Of a DNA stretch of 64,000 nucleotides, positions 11,347-55,680 are shown in pieces. Position 1 is the first letter of the stretch. Each line of letters starts with the position of its first letter. Position numbers and translations under genes: made by a program. Source of the DNA: Siniperca chuatsi (lineage: Eukaryota; Chordata; Actinopteri; Centrarchiformes; Sinipercidae); the NCBI RefSeq assembly GCF_020085105.1, contig NC_058059.1:24173042-24237041 (forward strand). The letters are read 5' to 3'. The notes below the pieces were generated by a model. That model saw only the letters and a list, made by a program, of their open reading frames with translations, ran no database searches and was not told the DNA's origin.

Positions 11347-11369
11347 TTCTGATTACAATCTATTCTGAT

Positions 11370-11579
11370 CATTTTTAGTGACTTTTCCATGCTCTTAGTA
11401 TGGCAAACCAAATGCAATTGGAATTGCTCCTTACTGATTTATTTTATGTTATGTTCTGGTATGTAGAGATATCCAATCCATCCACTTTCTGCCGCATATC
11501 CAGTGGCAGCAGGCTAAGCAAGCCTGTCCCATTTAGCAATACCACATTACTGCTGATGCCACACCAACCTGCCTTTTGA
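11370..11579. other. short stretch between repeats
   Basis: Nothing recognised. Confidence 0.4.
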
Positions 11580-12410
11580 TCTGACACTCCTCATCTGTGA
11601 ACAAGACCAAGATATTTGAACTCTGTCACTTGGGGCAGAAACTCACTCCCAACCCAATCCACTGTTTTCCGGCAGAGAACAATGGCCTTAGACCAGGTGG
11701 TACTGACTCTCATTCCGATCACTTCACATTTGACTGCAAACCACCTTAGTGCAAGCTGAAGGTTACGGTCTAATGAAGCCAACAGAACCACATCAAGCAA
11801 TTTTGAGGTTCCAAAACCGGGCACTGTCCTCCCCCACGACTGCACGTAGAGATCCTATCTAAGAACATCACAAACCGAATCGGCGACAAGAGACAACCCT
11901 GGCGGAGATCAACACCCACTGAAAACCTTTCACTTCCTGAGAGGATTTGGACACAGCTCTCACTCGTTATAGAAGGACCAAATGGCTTGTAGCAACTGCC
12001 CTGGTACCCCATGTTCCCGCAGAACCCCCCACAAGACTCCATAGGGGACATAGTCATAAGCCTTCTACAAGTCCACAAAACACATGTAGACTAGATGGGC
12101 AAACTCCCACAACCCTTCTAGTAACCCTGCAAGGATAAAGACCTCTGGCATCAACTTTCACAGGGAGGCTGAGCAGTGTGATACCCCAACAGTTGGAGCA
12201 CACCCTGCGGCCCCCCTTTTTAAACAAGGGAACCACCACCCACATCTGCCATTCTGCAGGCACTGTCTCCATGCGACATTAAGTGTCAGCCAAGACAGCC
12301 CAACAATGTCCAGAACCTTCAGCATCTCAGGGCAAATCTCATCCACACCTGGTGCCTTGCCGCTGAGGAGCTTATTAATTACCTCTGCCAGGGATATGGT
12401 TGAGCCCCCC
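11580..12410 (-). pseudogene. non-LTR reverse transcriptase remnant
   Basis: Several overlapping minus-strand frames together give the common fish LINE RT order: EWQMWVVVPLFKKGGRRVCS and GITLLSLP (palm entry), then LRQGCLLSPIRFVMFLDRIS (finger box), then a lost YxDD box, then GMRVSTTWSKA and FLPQVTEFKYLG. At least three frame changes and a C-tract disrupt it. It is a different lineage from the L2-like remnants. The exact clade is not certain. Confidence 0.7.
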
Positions 12411-13405
12411 CCCCGTCATTGAGGTAGATCAATGACGATGCCAATATTCCCTCACTGACATGAATTTGTGTATTGAGACATTTGCCTTTACATTTCTCTA
12501 ACAGCTTGCTTAGGCCAGAGGACAAACTGGAGAGTTGCACAGTAACAGCAAGAAACTTGTGAATACTGTACATACATTTTATTGAAACTGGTGTTTGTAT
12601 GACAATTTGTGATACATTATTCAATTGGCAGATTTTAACTTTACTATTAGGTTACTGTCGGTAAGTCTCAATGAGAAAGGACACAAAGAAACGTGTCAAG
12701 GAAAGTTTTAGTGTCCTCTGTGATGCTGACAGTTCCTTATACATTTGATTGTCCTGACTTATGCAATGATAAAGGAACATGTCATTTTGGTAGCAGGGAT
12801 GAACTTAATTACTTTTGAAACAAATGATCAGAAATAATGTTATATCAATGAATGACAAATGAAGTGTTGTGCAGCACAAAATTATCTGATGCAATGATTC
12901 AGTAATTTCACTATGGGCCTGGGCCTAACGCAAAAGCAACCTATATTCACACTCTGGATACGATCCATGGATCAATCATTTTCTTGTTCAACAAATGACA
13001 ATTAGCATTGCTCCAGTACCTTTATAGGTTACCCTGTGGGGGGCACCACTGAAGCCAAAAAGCTATCATGATATAGGGCAAGTAAAAAATCTAATTAGAA
13101 AATATTTGCAGTGATTGTGTCTTAGATATTGGTTAGAATGTTGCTTGTACCGAAGTGTAATGTAATCAACCTACCAAGCTGGCAGAATCAAAAACTTGAT
13201 CCTTTGTTGAAGAGAGTTGGTACGAGTGAGTACAGTGATTGATTTTAATGGCTTCATAAACAACTATATAAAACAGTTCATAAAAATTCATGCACTTTCA
13301 GTGTAAATTCATTTTGAAATATAGAGGAAATTTATGTACAACAGTGTGAACCGTAACAGTGACTTCATTCAGGTGGGTGGTTCACCACAAATATACTTGG
13401 CTGCA
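12411..13405. other. intergenic, nothing recognised
   Basis: AT-rich, with no conserved ORF. This could include the distal 3' untranslated region of chd1 on the minus strand, but I cannot place the polyadenylation site. Confidence 0.4.
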
Positions 13406-13723
13406 TAGAAACATTGACATTATTATTGCCTACGTAGAAAATAAAATGAAAGGTAAAGAAACAAAAATATGTAAAAAAGTTTAGTTTTTCTAAGATCTAA
13501 CAGGTGCTTCTATTAAAAGACAAGTCTTTTTTCAGACTGTAAAAGTCAGTTCCTTCCAACTCACTGACTTCGACACACTGAGACAAAAGAACTAAGCACT
13601 AGTGAATAAAACTGAGTATCGTTAAAGAACTTTCCCTTTTCCAAAAGTTACATTCTGAAAGCATTATCGTGAAAGAACTAATATACAGAAACTCACTCGT
13701 AGAACGACAAAATAGCCTGAGTT
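13406..13723 (+). repeat. 330-bp block, copy 2
   Basis: Second copy of 11,017-11,346, without the flanking 25-bp direct repeats. It lies 0.8 kb beyond the chd1 stop codon. Confidence 0.75.
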
Positions 13724-14531
13724 GATGGGGAAAAGTACAGTCATAATAAATCCCAAAAGCCTGAGGAAAAAAGACCACTGATTTACTATTTTACAAAAAT
13801 TTACAATAGTATTACTGAAGGAAAAAAACATGATACAAGTCACTCAAAAAAAAAAAAAAAAAAAAAAAAAAGGTTATTCTTTTACAGCTAAGATATGTTA
13901 TTAAATAATTCACGCCTGGTGGAAAAAAGAAAACCTGCTGAGGAAATGAGAAATGCTGTAAATGAGGTACTTAAGGTGGTGAGCCTGAGCCCAGACTGGA
14001 TTCAACCAGACACCTTTACATTAACTTGTAATGTGATTCCTGTGACAACTGACTTCTCATCGAGTTAACATTTAAATAAGGTAGATAATCACATTAAGCA
14101 TGATAGAAAGACAGAGACAGACAGACGAACATAGAGAACAGTCAAATACAGGATCCAGTGTCATGGGTTGGTGGGAATATGAGGCAGCACTCAGGGTCAA
14201 TTGTGTCCGTTTCCAGAGTTTAAAAAAGTTTATAAAAATAACAACAAAAATTGCTGCATGCTGTTGAGCCTACACAACAATGCAGCTTTAAACTATTAAA
14301 TACAAAAATATGCTTTGATTTTTGATCTGCTGCCGGGTTTGAGCCGCTCCCTGGCGTTCATCTCCCAGGTACCCGAGATGAGCTGCAGCTGAAGCGAGGA
14401 GATGACAGCCATGCTGAACTGACTGATACACAGTGCTTCAAACAGCTTCAGGTTGGAGTCCACAGTCCCTGTAAGGCATTTGCTGTGTTACTGAGTCTAT
14501 GGCTGCTACTAGCAGACCCAGGCAGCCCCTG
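13724..14531 (-). other. chd1: probable chd1 3' untranslated region
   Basis: This follows the chd1 stop codon on the minus strand. The part nearest the stop (14,340-14,531) is GC-richer and looks constrained. A 26-bp A-run on the plus strand lies at 13,846-13,871. No unambiguous AATAAA was found close by on the minus strand. Confidence 0.5.
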
Positions 14532-47197
<32,666 letters not shown>

Positions 47198-47261
47198 GTT
47201 GAAGTCCAAAAATATAGACTTCCCCCTGACAACCTGTAGTATTATGTTCCACGTGGTTAAC

Positions 47262-48811
47262 CTGTAAGAGAAGATACACATTAACAACATTAGAAATACT
47301 ATCTGGGAAATGCCAGAACTGTGTCTTCATCAAAGCTGACTCGTGTCAGTAACATTATGCTTTCACAGCAGCATATATGAAGAGGGTCTGATAAAGTTGT
47401 GCTTGTTAAAATTTGGCACAACATTACAAAACAACACTCTGCAGGTACAAATCCGCATGCTTCGAAGTAAAATGCCTTTGCAGCTCAGTACACCATCCCT
47501 AACCAACTACAGCCCCTGCATCAAAGTTCAACCAATGAACTGTCCTTGTGGAGCTGTCAATACACTTTTCCACGAGACTTTTTTTTTTAAATGTGAAAAT
47601 TTGTGTAGTCATTTATGCTCTGCGTTTTAGTTCTGATAGCGGTTATCTGTCTCCGTAGAACAACAAAACTTATTTTTACGAATATCAGAACAGACGGCGC
47701 TGTGCGGATGGCTGTAGCTAAACGTAACTTAACGCTAGCTGTATTTGTTCCCTCACCGCAGAGGCCTAACGTTATGAGGCCTGCATAGCAGCAGCGTGTT
47801 TTCACATCCTCACAAAGCACCGTGGACACACTCAACACTAAATAACCACATTAACCTTAGCCAAGGCCGACAAACGACTTATAGTAAACGGTCTTATGCC
47901 AACTTTAGTGTCATCGTTTCGGGGTACCATATATTCTTAGTGTGGCTACAGTTTAGCTTGTATCTAACTAGCTAATACCGGCTAGTGACGCCAATATTAG
48001 CTATTGGCGGGTAGCAGTAATGTATGCAGACACTGCCAACGCGCCAGCCAGTATTTTATCTCCAAATCCAAACGGAGAACAGTATTCCGCAACAATCGGC
48101 ATTATTGTATTATTACCACCAGCAGCTTGATTAATGCTAGCCACTTTATTGCTACAGGATAATGACTGTCCTCATATGTATAACCAATTACTGTTTGCTT
48201 GCTCGTATGTGTTGTGCTAGTATTATGATTTTCTGGGTTAGAAAATCATAACACCTGTAAAACAATAAGCGCAACAGTTAGCGTTATAATTCCGCAACAT
48301 GTGCCGCAACAATGTGAGTCAAACATTAAATGCCATACCACTTTTTGTTATTTAACATCAATGTGGGTTCAATAAACATGAAGAGAAAGGGATGATAGTC
48401 CAGCGTAAACTGAGGTTGTCAAGGAAAGTAGCGTTAGCTGACTTGACGTTATGAAGCACGAGGCTAGCACAGAAGCTAACAGAATGACAAAACTTTGCGC
48501 TAACGTTAGTTCATCTTAGCAGGGAACCGCTGGAATGTTCACTTCCCGGTTATAGCCGGTACTCGGTGTTTAACAGTCAACGACATTTAACTATGCAAAT
48601 GTATGTGCAAGTAGTGGACCACAGTAGAGTGCTAAACCTATTTAGTATGCATTATTAAACCCACAAACCCAAATTAGCTAGCATAACTTCACCCTCTTCC
48701 ATCTTGTTTTCATTCGCCGCTCACTTCTCGCGGCTTTTACCACATCAACATGCAACGTTAGCTTACTTTCTCGCTGAACTAAGGGATAAGTAACTCCACG
48801 CTGTATGTTAC
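47262..48811 (-). other. chd1: chd1 first intron (5' untranslated)
   Basis: Lies between the acceptor at 47,262-47,263 and the candidate donors at 48,811/48,831. No repeat recognised. Base composition is less AT-biased near the promoter. Confidence 0.5.
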
Positions 48812-49215
48812 CTGGTGTGATTTTATGTTACCTGGTAAACTCCAATGAAATAGTTGTCTAAATCCGCCTTTCCACTTCAGAGGTCCTTCCTTCTTCGTTT
48901 ATTTATCTAGCGAGCTAGCAGCCACCGATAGCTAACGCTACCTCACGCTAGCTAGCTATCTCCCAGTTAGGGAGCGCAGCCCCGAACGATTCAGTTAGGT
49001 AGATCTACTGCAATGTTGGTGTTCCACTCCCTCCAAAAAATCAAGTAAGTCCCCTTTCCCGTTTTAGATGTAAGCAAAATATAGCGCTCGTCGGTCAACT
49101 GCGATTGTAGAAAGCTGGCATTTCAATCCAGGGTCTTCCGACAACCGGCCTCCGCCATGACGCCGTAGGGTTCACTTCTCTAGGAAACCCCGGACAGTGA
49201 CGTAACGACTGTGCT
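48700..49215 (-). promoter_or_regulatory. chd1: chd1 promoter and non-coding exon 1
   Basis: CpG-richer than the surroundings. On the minus strand it carries a YY1-like CATGGCGGAGG at 49,149-49,159. A CRE-like tgacgtaa lies at 49,198-49,205. No TATA box, as usual for housekeeping CpG promoters. Exon 1 would run from about 49,160 to one of two donors at 48,832 or 48,812. The transcription start is inferred. Confidence 0.6.
49123..49158 (-). other. candidate upstream ORF in chd1 5' leader
   Basis: ATGGCGGAG... opens an 11-codon frame (MAEAGCRKTLD, then TGA). It is only relevant if transcription starts upstream of 49,158. Confidence 0.3.
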
Positions 49216-50019
49216 CTTCTATACACTGCAACAGCAGCAAACATCTGGCAGCGCGTATTTTTAGGCAAGAAATACTTCTTCAGAACAAACGGAATTATAG
49301 ATTGATATGTTAACTTCTATAGGACTGTGAAATGTGAAGGCTGCGAATGGGGGTATTGCAGGAGGGCAGGTGGAAGGAGAAAGGCATCTTTGAGTCCCGG
49401 AGCATGAATTTTGAAAATGTTGAATCTGGCAAGTGAATCGGAAGAAGATCAAAGACAATGGACTGAAGTAAGATCCAAGCATGCAAGGAAGAATAATTCA
49501 GTATCCAGTCAGAGTGAGTTGGAAACCCAGAATGAATGAAAATAAATGAAAAGGGACAGAAAGGAAATGAGAGTGAAGAATGGAAAGTAACCATTGATGT
49601 CGGAAACATTCCAAAGACGAATTAGGCTTTAGGCCTACATTAAAAAAAAGGGCCTATTAAACATGCAAGTTTTTTGAGCAAAGCAATGTTGTTGTTAAAT
49701 GCAGCTAATGTCTTCCTACAAGGCAAGATACTGAAGACGAAGGCTCTGAATGGAGTTCGAATTAAAGCCTCGCGAAAGAGAAAGAAAGAGAAGTGCCGCT
49801 CCCCACAGCAATATTAAAGTATTTTTTAGAGTTGAATAATTTACATTGCTTAACTACCAACAAATGAGATTCCTAATAAGACGTTAACACCATTGTAATG
49901 TCCCCGTCTCTCTCCCCTGTTACTGGATTTAGTAAATCTATCAGAATTTATTCTTGCAATTAACAGAACTATAGTTTTAGTAGAATCAAAATATAAAGAT
50001 TCACACTGCTGCATTGCAT
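49216..50019 (+). other. intergenic, with possible LINE ORF1 trace at 49,340-49,620
   Basis: The plus strand reads SESEEDQRQWTEVRSKHARK with Ser/Glu-rich context, similar in style to the start of ORF1 in I-clade LINEs such as the one at 52.4-55.7 kb. Weak evidence. Confidence 0.3.
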
Positions 50020-50055
50020 TGCATCCTATCACCTGTGACAGGGTGATAGGATGCA
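50020..50055. repeat. perfect short hairpin
   Basis: 'tgcatcctatcacc' (50,020-50,033) and its exact reverse complement (50,042-50,055) with an 8-base loop. No T-run follows. Function unknown. Confidence 0.85.
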
Positions 50056-50956
50056 TAGTGGAGTGTGCCTGTTTATATAGTAATATTACATACCTAATTC
50101 CACTTGCTGAGGTAGCACCTGCTTTGGTTAGGTGGCTAATACTTAGTAATAAAGTAAAAAAGATACAGGATAAACACAATGAGAATAAGCAGGAATGTAA
50201 AGATAACTGAGTGAGTGAATCGGTTTTTCTGTGTTTATACACCTGACACAAATCCCTAATATCCAATTCAGCTGTTCATAAAATGATAGCTAATGTTTTG
50301 GCAATGTATGAACAACTCTTGACTTCAGCACTCAGCTATCAAGGGTTGCCTTTGGTTCACCGATGTTTCAGTTGGGGTTTTTGCTTAGCTAATTCTGTTT
50401 TGTTTGTTTTTTTGTTTACCAATGCCTTACAGATTATTCTTAAAACCAGGTTGATTACCTCTGTCAACACTTGTCAAAATACAAGTGTTTACCTGAAATG
50501 AAACAGAGTAGAGTTGTATAAAACAAGTTCAACCAAACATTGAACACGAACACTAATGCTACAGTCCTGCTCTCAACTGGTGCGGCTTCTCAGCTTTCTT
50601 CATCGAACGCTAGCAATGAGCTCGAACAGACACCTCATTTGTGACCCTGTCTTTACCTGAAACTTATGAGACAAAATACACATACATGCACATTTACAAG
50701 TAGAGCATTACTATCAGTGTGACTGGCTAACATGTATTTGATTAAAAATTTTGGCTGCATCACACAATACTGACAGCGACACCAGTCGGTTGGTCCAGCT
50801 AGCTAAGTAAGCTAAAGTTAGCAGCGGATATGTACCTTCATAATTACACAAGTAAAACGACACATAAAATTTGAAACCATTTTTGAGTTTACTGCTTGGC
50901 ATCTTTGTGCACAGCCTCATCCTTCTCCGCACATCGTTGATAGTTAATTTTGGTCG
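50056..50956. other. intergenic, nothing recognised
   Basis: AT-rich, no gene signals. Confidence 0.45.
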
Positions 50957-50962
50957 TTCTAA

Positions 50963-51894
50963 CCATAGATATAAAACACTAGATGTCACATGTCATAATG
51001 ACTTGCCATTCTGGGATGGAACAATATGGCAGCCATCATACCTGGGTCCAGTTTTAAACTCGCTGTAATTGGAACCTATGGTTAAAGAGGCTTACGTTGT
51101 CTTTATAATCCTTGTATTTTACTACCAATATACCAATACTGTTTTTTATTCAAAGTAATGAGTGTAAGACAACTGTGCCTGTCTAGAATGAACCAAAAGA
51201 TTTTAGTAGAATTTTGATTATTATAGCTTCAAGAAAACAAATCATGTTTTCAGTCATGAAGATAATTGCATAATTGTGCATTTATATGTAATTGGCTTGC
51301 TGGATTTGTCTTGAGATATTATGACATGGGATTTAGCAGTGAAGATGAGCACTTCTCCTTGTCGTTAACATGTTGAATGTTGACATTACACTTGATTGGC
51401 ATGGAATCAGCTGCTTAGCGGTCAAATGTTAGGGTAATATTACTAACTTTGTTATAACGTTAACGTCACTGAATGTTACCTTTGAGCTCTAAGTTAGCAT
51501 AGCTAACATTAAAACAATGTTTGCTGGTTATAACTGATCTGTTTAGCTAACAGATCAATGCTGTTGAGAGCTAGCAATCAGCAAAAACTTTGACTTAGAA
51601 CTCAGCTGCTCCGATACTTGGTAGCTAATGGTAAAGTTACCTAATTCACTAACTTTTTGTAGTTTTAGTTGACCCGTATTTAAAAAATATATCTTTCATC
51701 TCTATACTGGCGTGTGGAAAGTGATGGCAGCCTCCCTGGTCTCTTTGGTTCTTTTTCGTGAAGCAATTGGGTGCTGCACAGCCAACAACCATAGATGCTG
51801 CCCATAGGGAGCAACAATACCCAGGTAAGATGGTGGACGGTTATCCCATGAAGAGACTTATGACGTAACGGCGCATCTAGTTTTATATCTATGG
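50963..51894. mobile_element. non-autonomous TIR element (932 bp)
   Basis: The ends are inverted repeats: CCATAGATATAAAAC on the left and its complement GTTTTATATCTATGG on the right. Weaker inverted homology continues for roughly 100 bp (paired 'catacctggg' and 'cccaggtaag'). TTCTAA flanks both sides (50,957-50,962 and 51,895-51,900). No transposase. A family with 6-bp duplications and these ends is not one I can name. Confidence 0.7.
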
Positions 51895-51900
51895 TTCTAA

Positions 51901-52379
51901 CAAACACCAGGTGAACTGCGAGTGGTGGGATGCTGTCTCCATCTTCTCTCGCTTGTGTGTCGAGTTCACCGGAAGTTGACATGCGGCCTGAGGTGAAATG
52001 CAGAAGCATTGCGTGTATGGTATAGAGCCTAATGATGTCAGCACAAATTTTCAATTCATTTGAACATACTTTTTAATTGTTACATACATATTTTCAAAAC
52101 ATGTCGATGTCCTTAAATTTTAAGTATAAAAATTTTAAACACTTAACCCTATTAGATGTATATTAAACATGCATTCAGCGTAACATTGCATAGTTAAACA
52201 TTTACAGGTTTTTATCCATTTCTAAAATATGTAATGATGTTTTTAAAATATGGTCTAAAACCGGGCTATATGTAGCCCAAAAAATCCTGGTCTATTTCAG
52301 AGCTAAAGTATAGAGGCAATTTTGAAATAACATCTATTGCTCAGTGGGTCAGGAAAGAAATCAAAAGGGGGAGAAGTGA
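51901..52379. other. intergenic
   Basis: Nothing recognised. Confidence 0.4.
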
Positions 52380-52610
52380 CCACAGTAAACTGGAGTCAGA
52401 TAATATGTTACCACGCTTTAAATGCTATGTGCTGTTAGCATGCTTTAAATGCTAAAGCATGTGGGTATGTGGCAGATCAGTGCAAAGCAAAACCAAGGTG
52501 TGCTAAATGTGCTGGAGAACACGGCGGTTGTGCAGCGGATGCTAGTTGAAATGTTGTGATTATGTTGAGGAGCATAGTACGGAGCCCCGGAGGGGCCATA
52601 GAGAGAAAAA
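52380..52610 (+). pseudogene. I-clade LINE ORF1 zinc-knuckle remnant
   Basis: Plus-strand reading gives GYVADQCKAKPRCAKCAGEHG, then VKCCDYVEEHS. The spacing of Cys and His is that of the CCHC knuckles in ORF1 of Nimb/I-type LINEs. A short duplication of 'gctttaaatgcta' (52,415-52,455) garbles the first knuckle. Confidence 0.6.
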
Positions 52611-52757
52611 ACATATATTGAGGCCACGTTTTACTACATCGAGCACTCGAAATGCTATTACAATTTGCTCCCATGTTTTGATTAATTTGTGCACACGAGT
52701 TAAGTGTATATACAGAGAGCCAGCACAACAGACCAGCCTTGTTTATCAGAGTGCTGA

Positions 52758-53262
52758 GTAATGGAAAACATTAATTCTGAAGAAACTATGAGTTAACAGT
52801 CTGTGTCAAGCATAGAGGCAGTATTATGTTTAGCTCTGGTTGTGTCTGTGTTTTTCTTGCGGTTGCTTTGTAAAACAAACTAATACAGCAGATTGTGAGC
52901 TGTAGTTTCCCCAGTAAACACACTGACCTCTTCGGCTGTCGCAGTCCCGCCTGGCCTGCTGTTGTTCCTCTTGGGGTCCTCCGGAGCCGTAATGGGAAAC
53001 GTTCATTCTGTGGGACTATGAGATAATAACTTGAGTCAAGCACAGAGGCTGTATTAGGCTGTCGCTCTGGTTGTGTCTGTGGGATTTTTATTTCGGTTGG
53101 TTTGTAAAACAAACAGCCAGCGGTGGTGCTGATACAGCAGATTGTAAGCTGTAGTTTCCCTATTAAACACACCGACCTCTTCGGCTGTCAGAGTCCCTCC
53201 TGCCCGGCCTGCTGCTGCTCCTCTCGCGGTCACTTCTCCGCCGGAGCTGCTCTTTGCTGCCG
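52758..53262. repeat. tandem duplication, about 231-bp unit, two copies
   Basis: Unit 1 (52,758-52,988) and unit 2 (52,989-about 53,262) share 'gtaatgg.aaac.ttcattctg', 'ctctggttgtgtctgtg', 'ttgtaaaacaaac', 'acagcagattgt.agctgtag' and 'gacctcttcggctgtc'. Unit 2 has about 20 extra bases. It lies between the ORF1 and ORF2 remnants of the LINE. Confidence 0.8.
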
Positions 53263-53339
53263 TAGTGTCTCTGGGCTAGGCATAGCGGGCAGGCCGGGTG
53301 TCTGCATGGCGGACAACTTGATGGGATCATAAGAGGGAA

Positions 53340-53744
53340 TTTTGGTAAGGCAGATTGGGAAAAATTAACTAATTATTGTGATTCAAGGTTTGGTAGGATA
53401 GATATGTCAGGACATATAGATGAAATAAATGAAAACATTGCAGCTATAATAATGGGGGCATCTCAAACGGTTGGGAAAAGCACTAAAAGGAGAGTTAAGA
53501 TGGTATCGTGGTGGAATGAAGTTCTCTGAAGCGAATAAAAACAGAAACAGAATTTTTAAAGAGTTAAAAAGAAGACAGTCGTTACAGAATTTATTAGATT
53601 GTAAAAAGGCATTAGTAAGGAAAATAATCAAAAAATGTTGGAGAGGATTCTGTTCAAGTATCGGGAGAACAACATCATTGGATATAGTATGGGGAATCAT
53701 TAATGATTAAACCTAACACGGCAGCGGCGGACGGCCGCCCACCA
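53340..53744 (+). pseudogene. I-clade LINE ORF2, pre-RT region
   Basis: The frame reads DMSGHIDEINENIAAIIMG and RVKMVSWWNE, then in another frame ANKNRNRIFKELKRRQSLQN and WRGFCSSIGRTTSLDIVWG. This is the linker between endonuclease and RT in I-type LINEs. Confidence 0.6.
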
Positions 53745-53950
53745 TTGAGTCTGGTTCTGGCCAAGGTTTCTGCCTCTTAAAGGAAGTTTTTCCTTGCCAC
53801 TGTCGCCAAATGCTTGCTCATGGTGGGATTTGTTGGGTCTTGGTAAATAATATTATAAAGAGTACGGTCTAGACCTGCTCTATAGGAAAAGTGCAATGAG
53901 ATAACTTCTGTTATGAATTGGTGCTATATAAATAAAACTGAATTGAACTG
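53745..53950 (+). repeat. LINE 3' tail inserted in the I-clade LINE
   Basis: 'aaaggaagtttttccttgcc', 'atggtgggatttgttgggtc', 'gaattggtgctatataaat' and a (aattga)n end. A full-looking tail of the CR1/Rex1-like family seen at 27.7 kb, here inserted within ORF2. Confidence 0.75.
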
Positions 53951-53959
53951 AATTAAAAA

Positions 53960-55680
53960 GATGAGGGGAATTAGACAGGAAATTATCTTCCAGTGTTACA
54001 AAAAGGGGGAGAAATTGCTTTTGAGAATATGGAGAAGGCAGAAATGTTAACCAAGAACTTTGTTGAAGTCCACAGTTCAGATAATTTAACAGAGGAAGGG
54101 AAGCTTAGAAGGCACTGCAGCAAATGTTAGACATCCCAATGTATAAGGGAAACAAATGTGACTCAGAGTACAGATGTGCCTTTTACCTTCATGAGTTGAG
54201 AAGGGCCCTTAAGTGTAAAAGGAATGTTCTTGGAAAAGATTATGTATGTTATATAATGTTATCCAATTTAAGTAAGTTTTCATTGGCAAGGTTACTGGAG
54301 CTGTATAATAAGATCTGGGAGGAAGACAAGTTCCCATTAGTGTGGAAAGAAGCTGTTATTGTTCCTATCAAAAAGCCTGTGAAAGACCTTACCAGTCCAG
54401 ATAATTATAGGCCTATAGCTTTGACATGACATATAAGACAATGTAAAGGATGGTTACAGAAACATTAGCATACACAGAAAAAAAGTCAAGTCAAAGTCAA
54501 GTCAACGCCGCCATCAGCACTTCAGGTGGAAGTTGGGAAATGTGTCTTCATCGTAGAAGGAAACAATTAATGGTCAATTATTGGGCAAATCTGCAGGGCC
54601 ATAAATATTTACACCCTACAAAAAGGTTCTAAACGTGTGTTGGGAAAGTAACAAAATCAAAAAGGAGAGTTTTTGTGTTGTTATTTCAGATATTACTAAG
54701 GAATTAGGAATAAACAATTGGAACATTAGTCAAACTGTAATGCCACCATGGTTACTACCTCAACCAATAATAGATTTTTCCATATTGGATCAAGTACATT
54801 TAAGGAGAGATGCATTCAATTTGCAGGCTTATATGAACACTATTCTACATGAGAGCTACAGAAATAATGTGCATATATTTACTGATGGGTCTAAAAACCC
54901 TGATAATGGTAAAACAGGTTGTGCATTTTATATTCAGAGTTGAAAGCTAAGCTGACAAAGTGAGCAACTGACCATATAGCAGTATATTCAGTTGAAATGA
55001 TGGCAATTTAATTTGCTCTACAGTGGATAGAGGAAATCAAACCCCTGTGAATTCCAATATGCTCAGATTCAAGTGCTGCCCTGGTTAGTCTCAAACATAC
55101 TGTTGTAGGTCATGTAGGTTCAAGGGAATGAAACAGTAGATTAGGATGTCAAAAATGGATTAAAATCAAACCAAATGCAGTTAGCAATACAAGTAAGTAA
55201 GGCAGAAACCAACTCTCTCATTTGGAACTAAATTTAGACACAGTGGCACAGGTCATGGGATGGAGATGTTAAAGGAAGGAATTTGTGTCAGATCCAGCAA
55301 GAAGTAAGGAGCGGGAAGGTCACTGGGAAAAGTAGGAAAGAAGAGCGTCTGATTGGTAGGATTAGACTGGGACATAAACTAAACTAAATTCATGTCTACA
55401 CCTCATCAGAATGCATCCAAGTGGAAACTGCGATGAATGCAATCAAATGGAGACTGTGGATCATGTCATCTTTGTTTGTCCTAAATATGCAAATGGCAGA
55501 CAGTTATTAAAGAATGAACTGGAACGTAAAGGAATCTTTGTAAACAGTTCTGGAAATTCAGTTTTGGAGCATGTCTTCTCCTGTCTACATCACACGGGAC
55601 TGATAATAAGGATATAAGAATTCTGTAACACTACAGTTGGCGGCGATAATAATTTGCCATCAAAAGAAGAACAACAACAG
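53960..55680 (+). pseudogene. I-clade LINE ORF2: RT, RNase H and C-terminal zinc motif
   Basis: RT entry is LLELYNKIWEEDKFPLVW and EAVIVPIKKPVKDLTSPDNY, then RPIALT. The RT core is deleted or scrambled. RNase H follows: NVHIFTDGSKNPDNGKTGCA at about 54,870. A C-terminal zinc-like motif GNCDECNQMETVDHVIFVCP is at 55,411-55,500. The presence of RNase H points to the I/Nimb group. It ends near 55,680 with an A/G-rich tail (aagaagaacaacaa). Confidence 0.7.
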
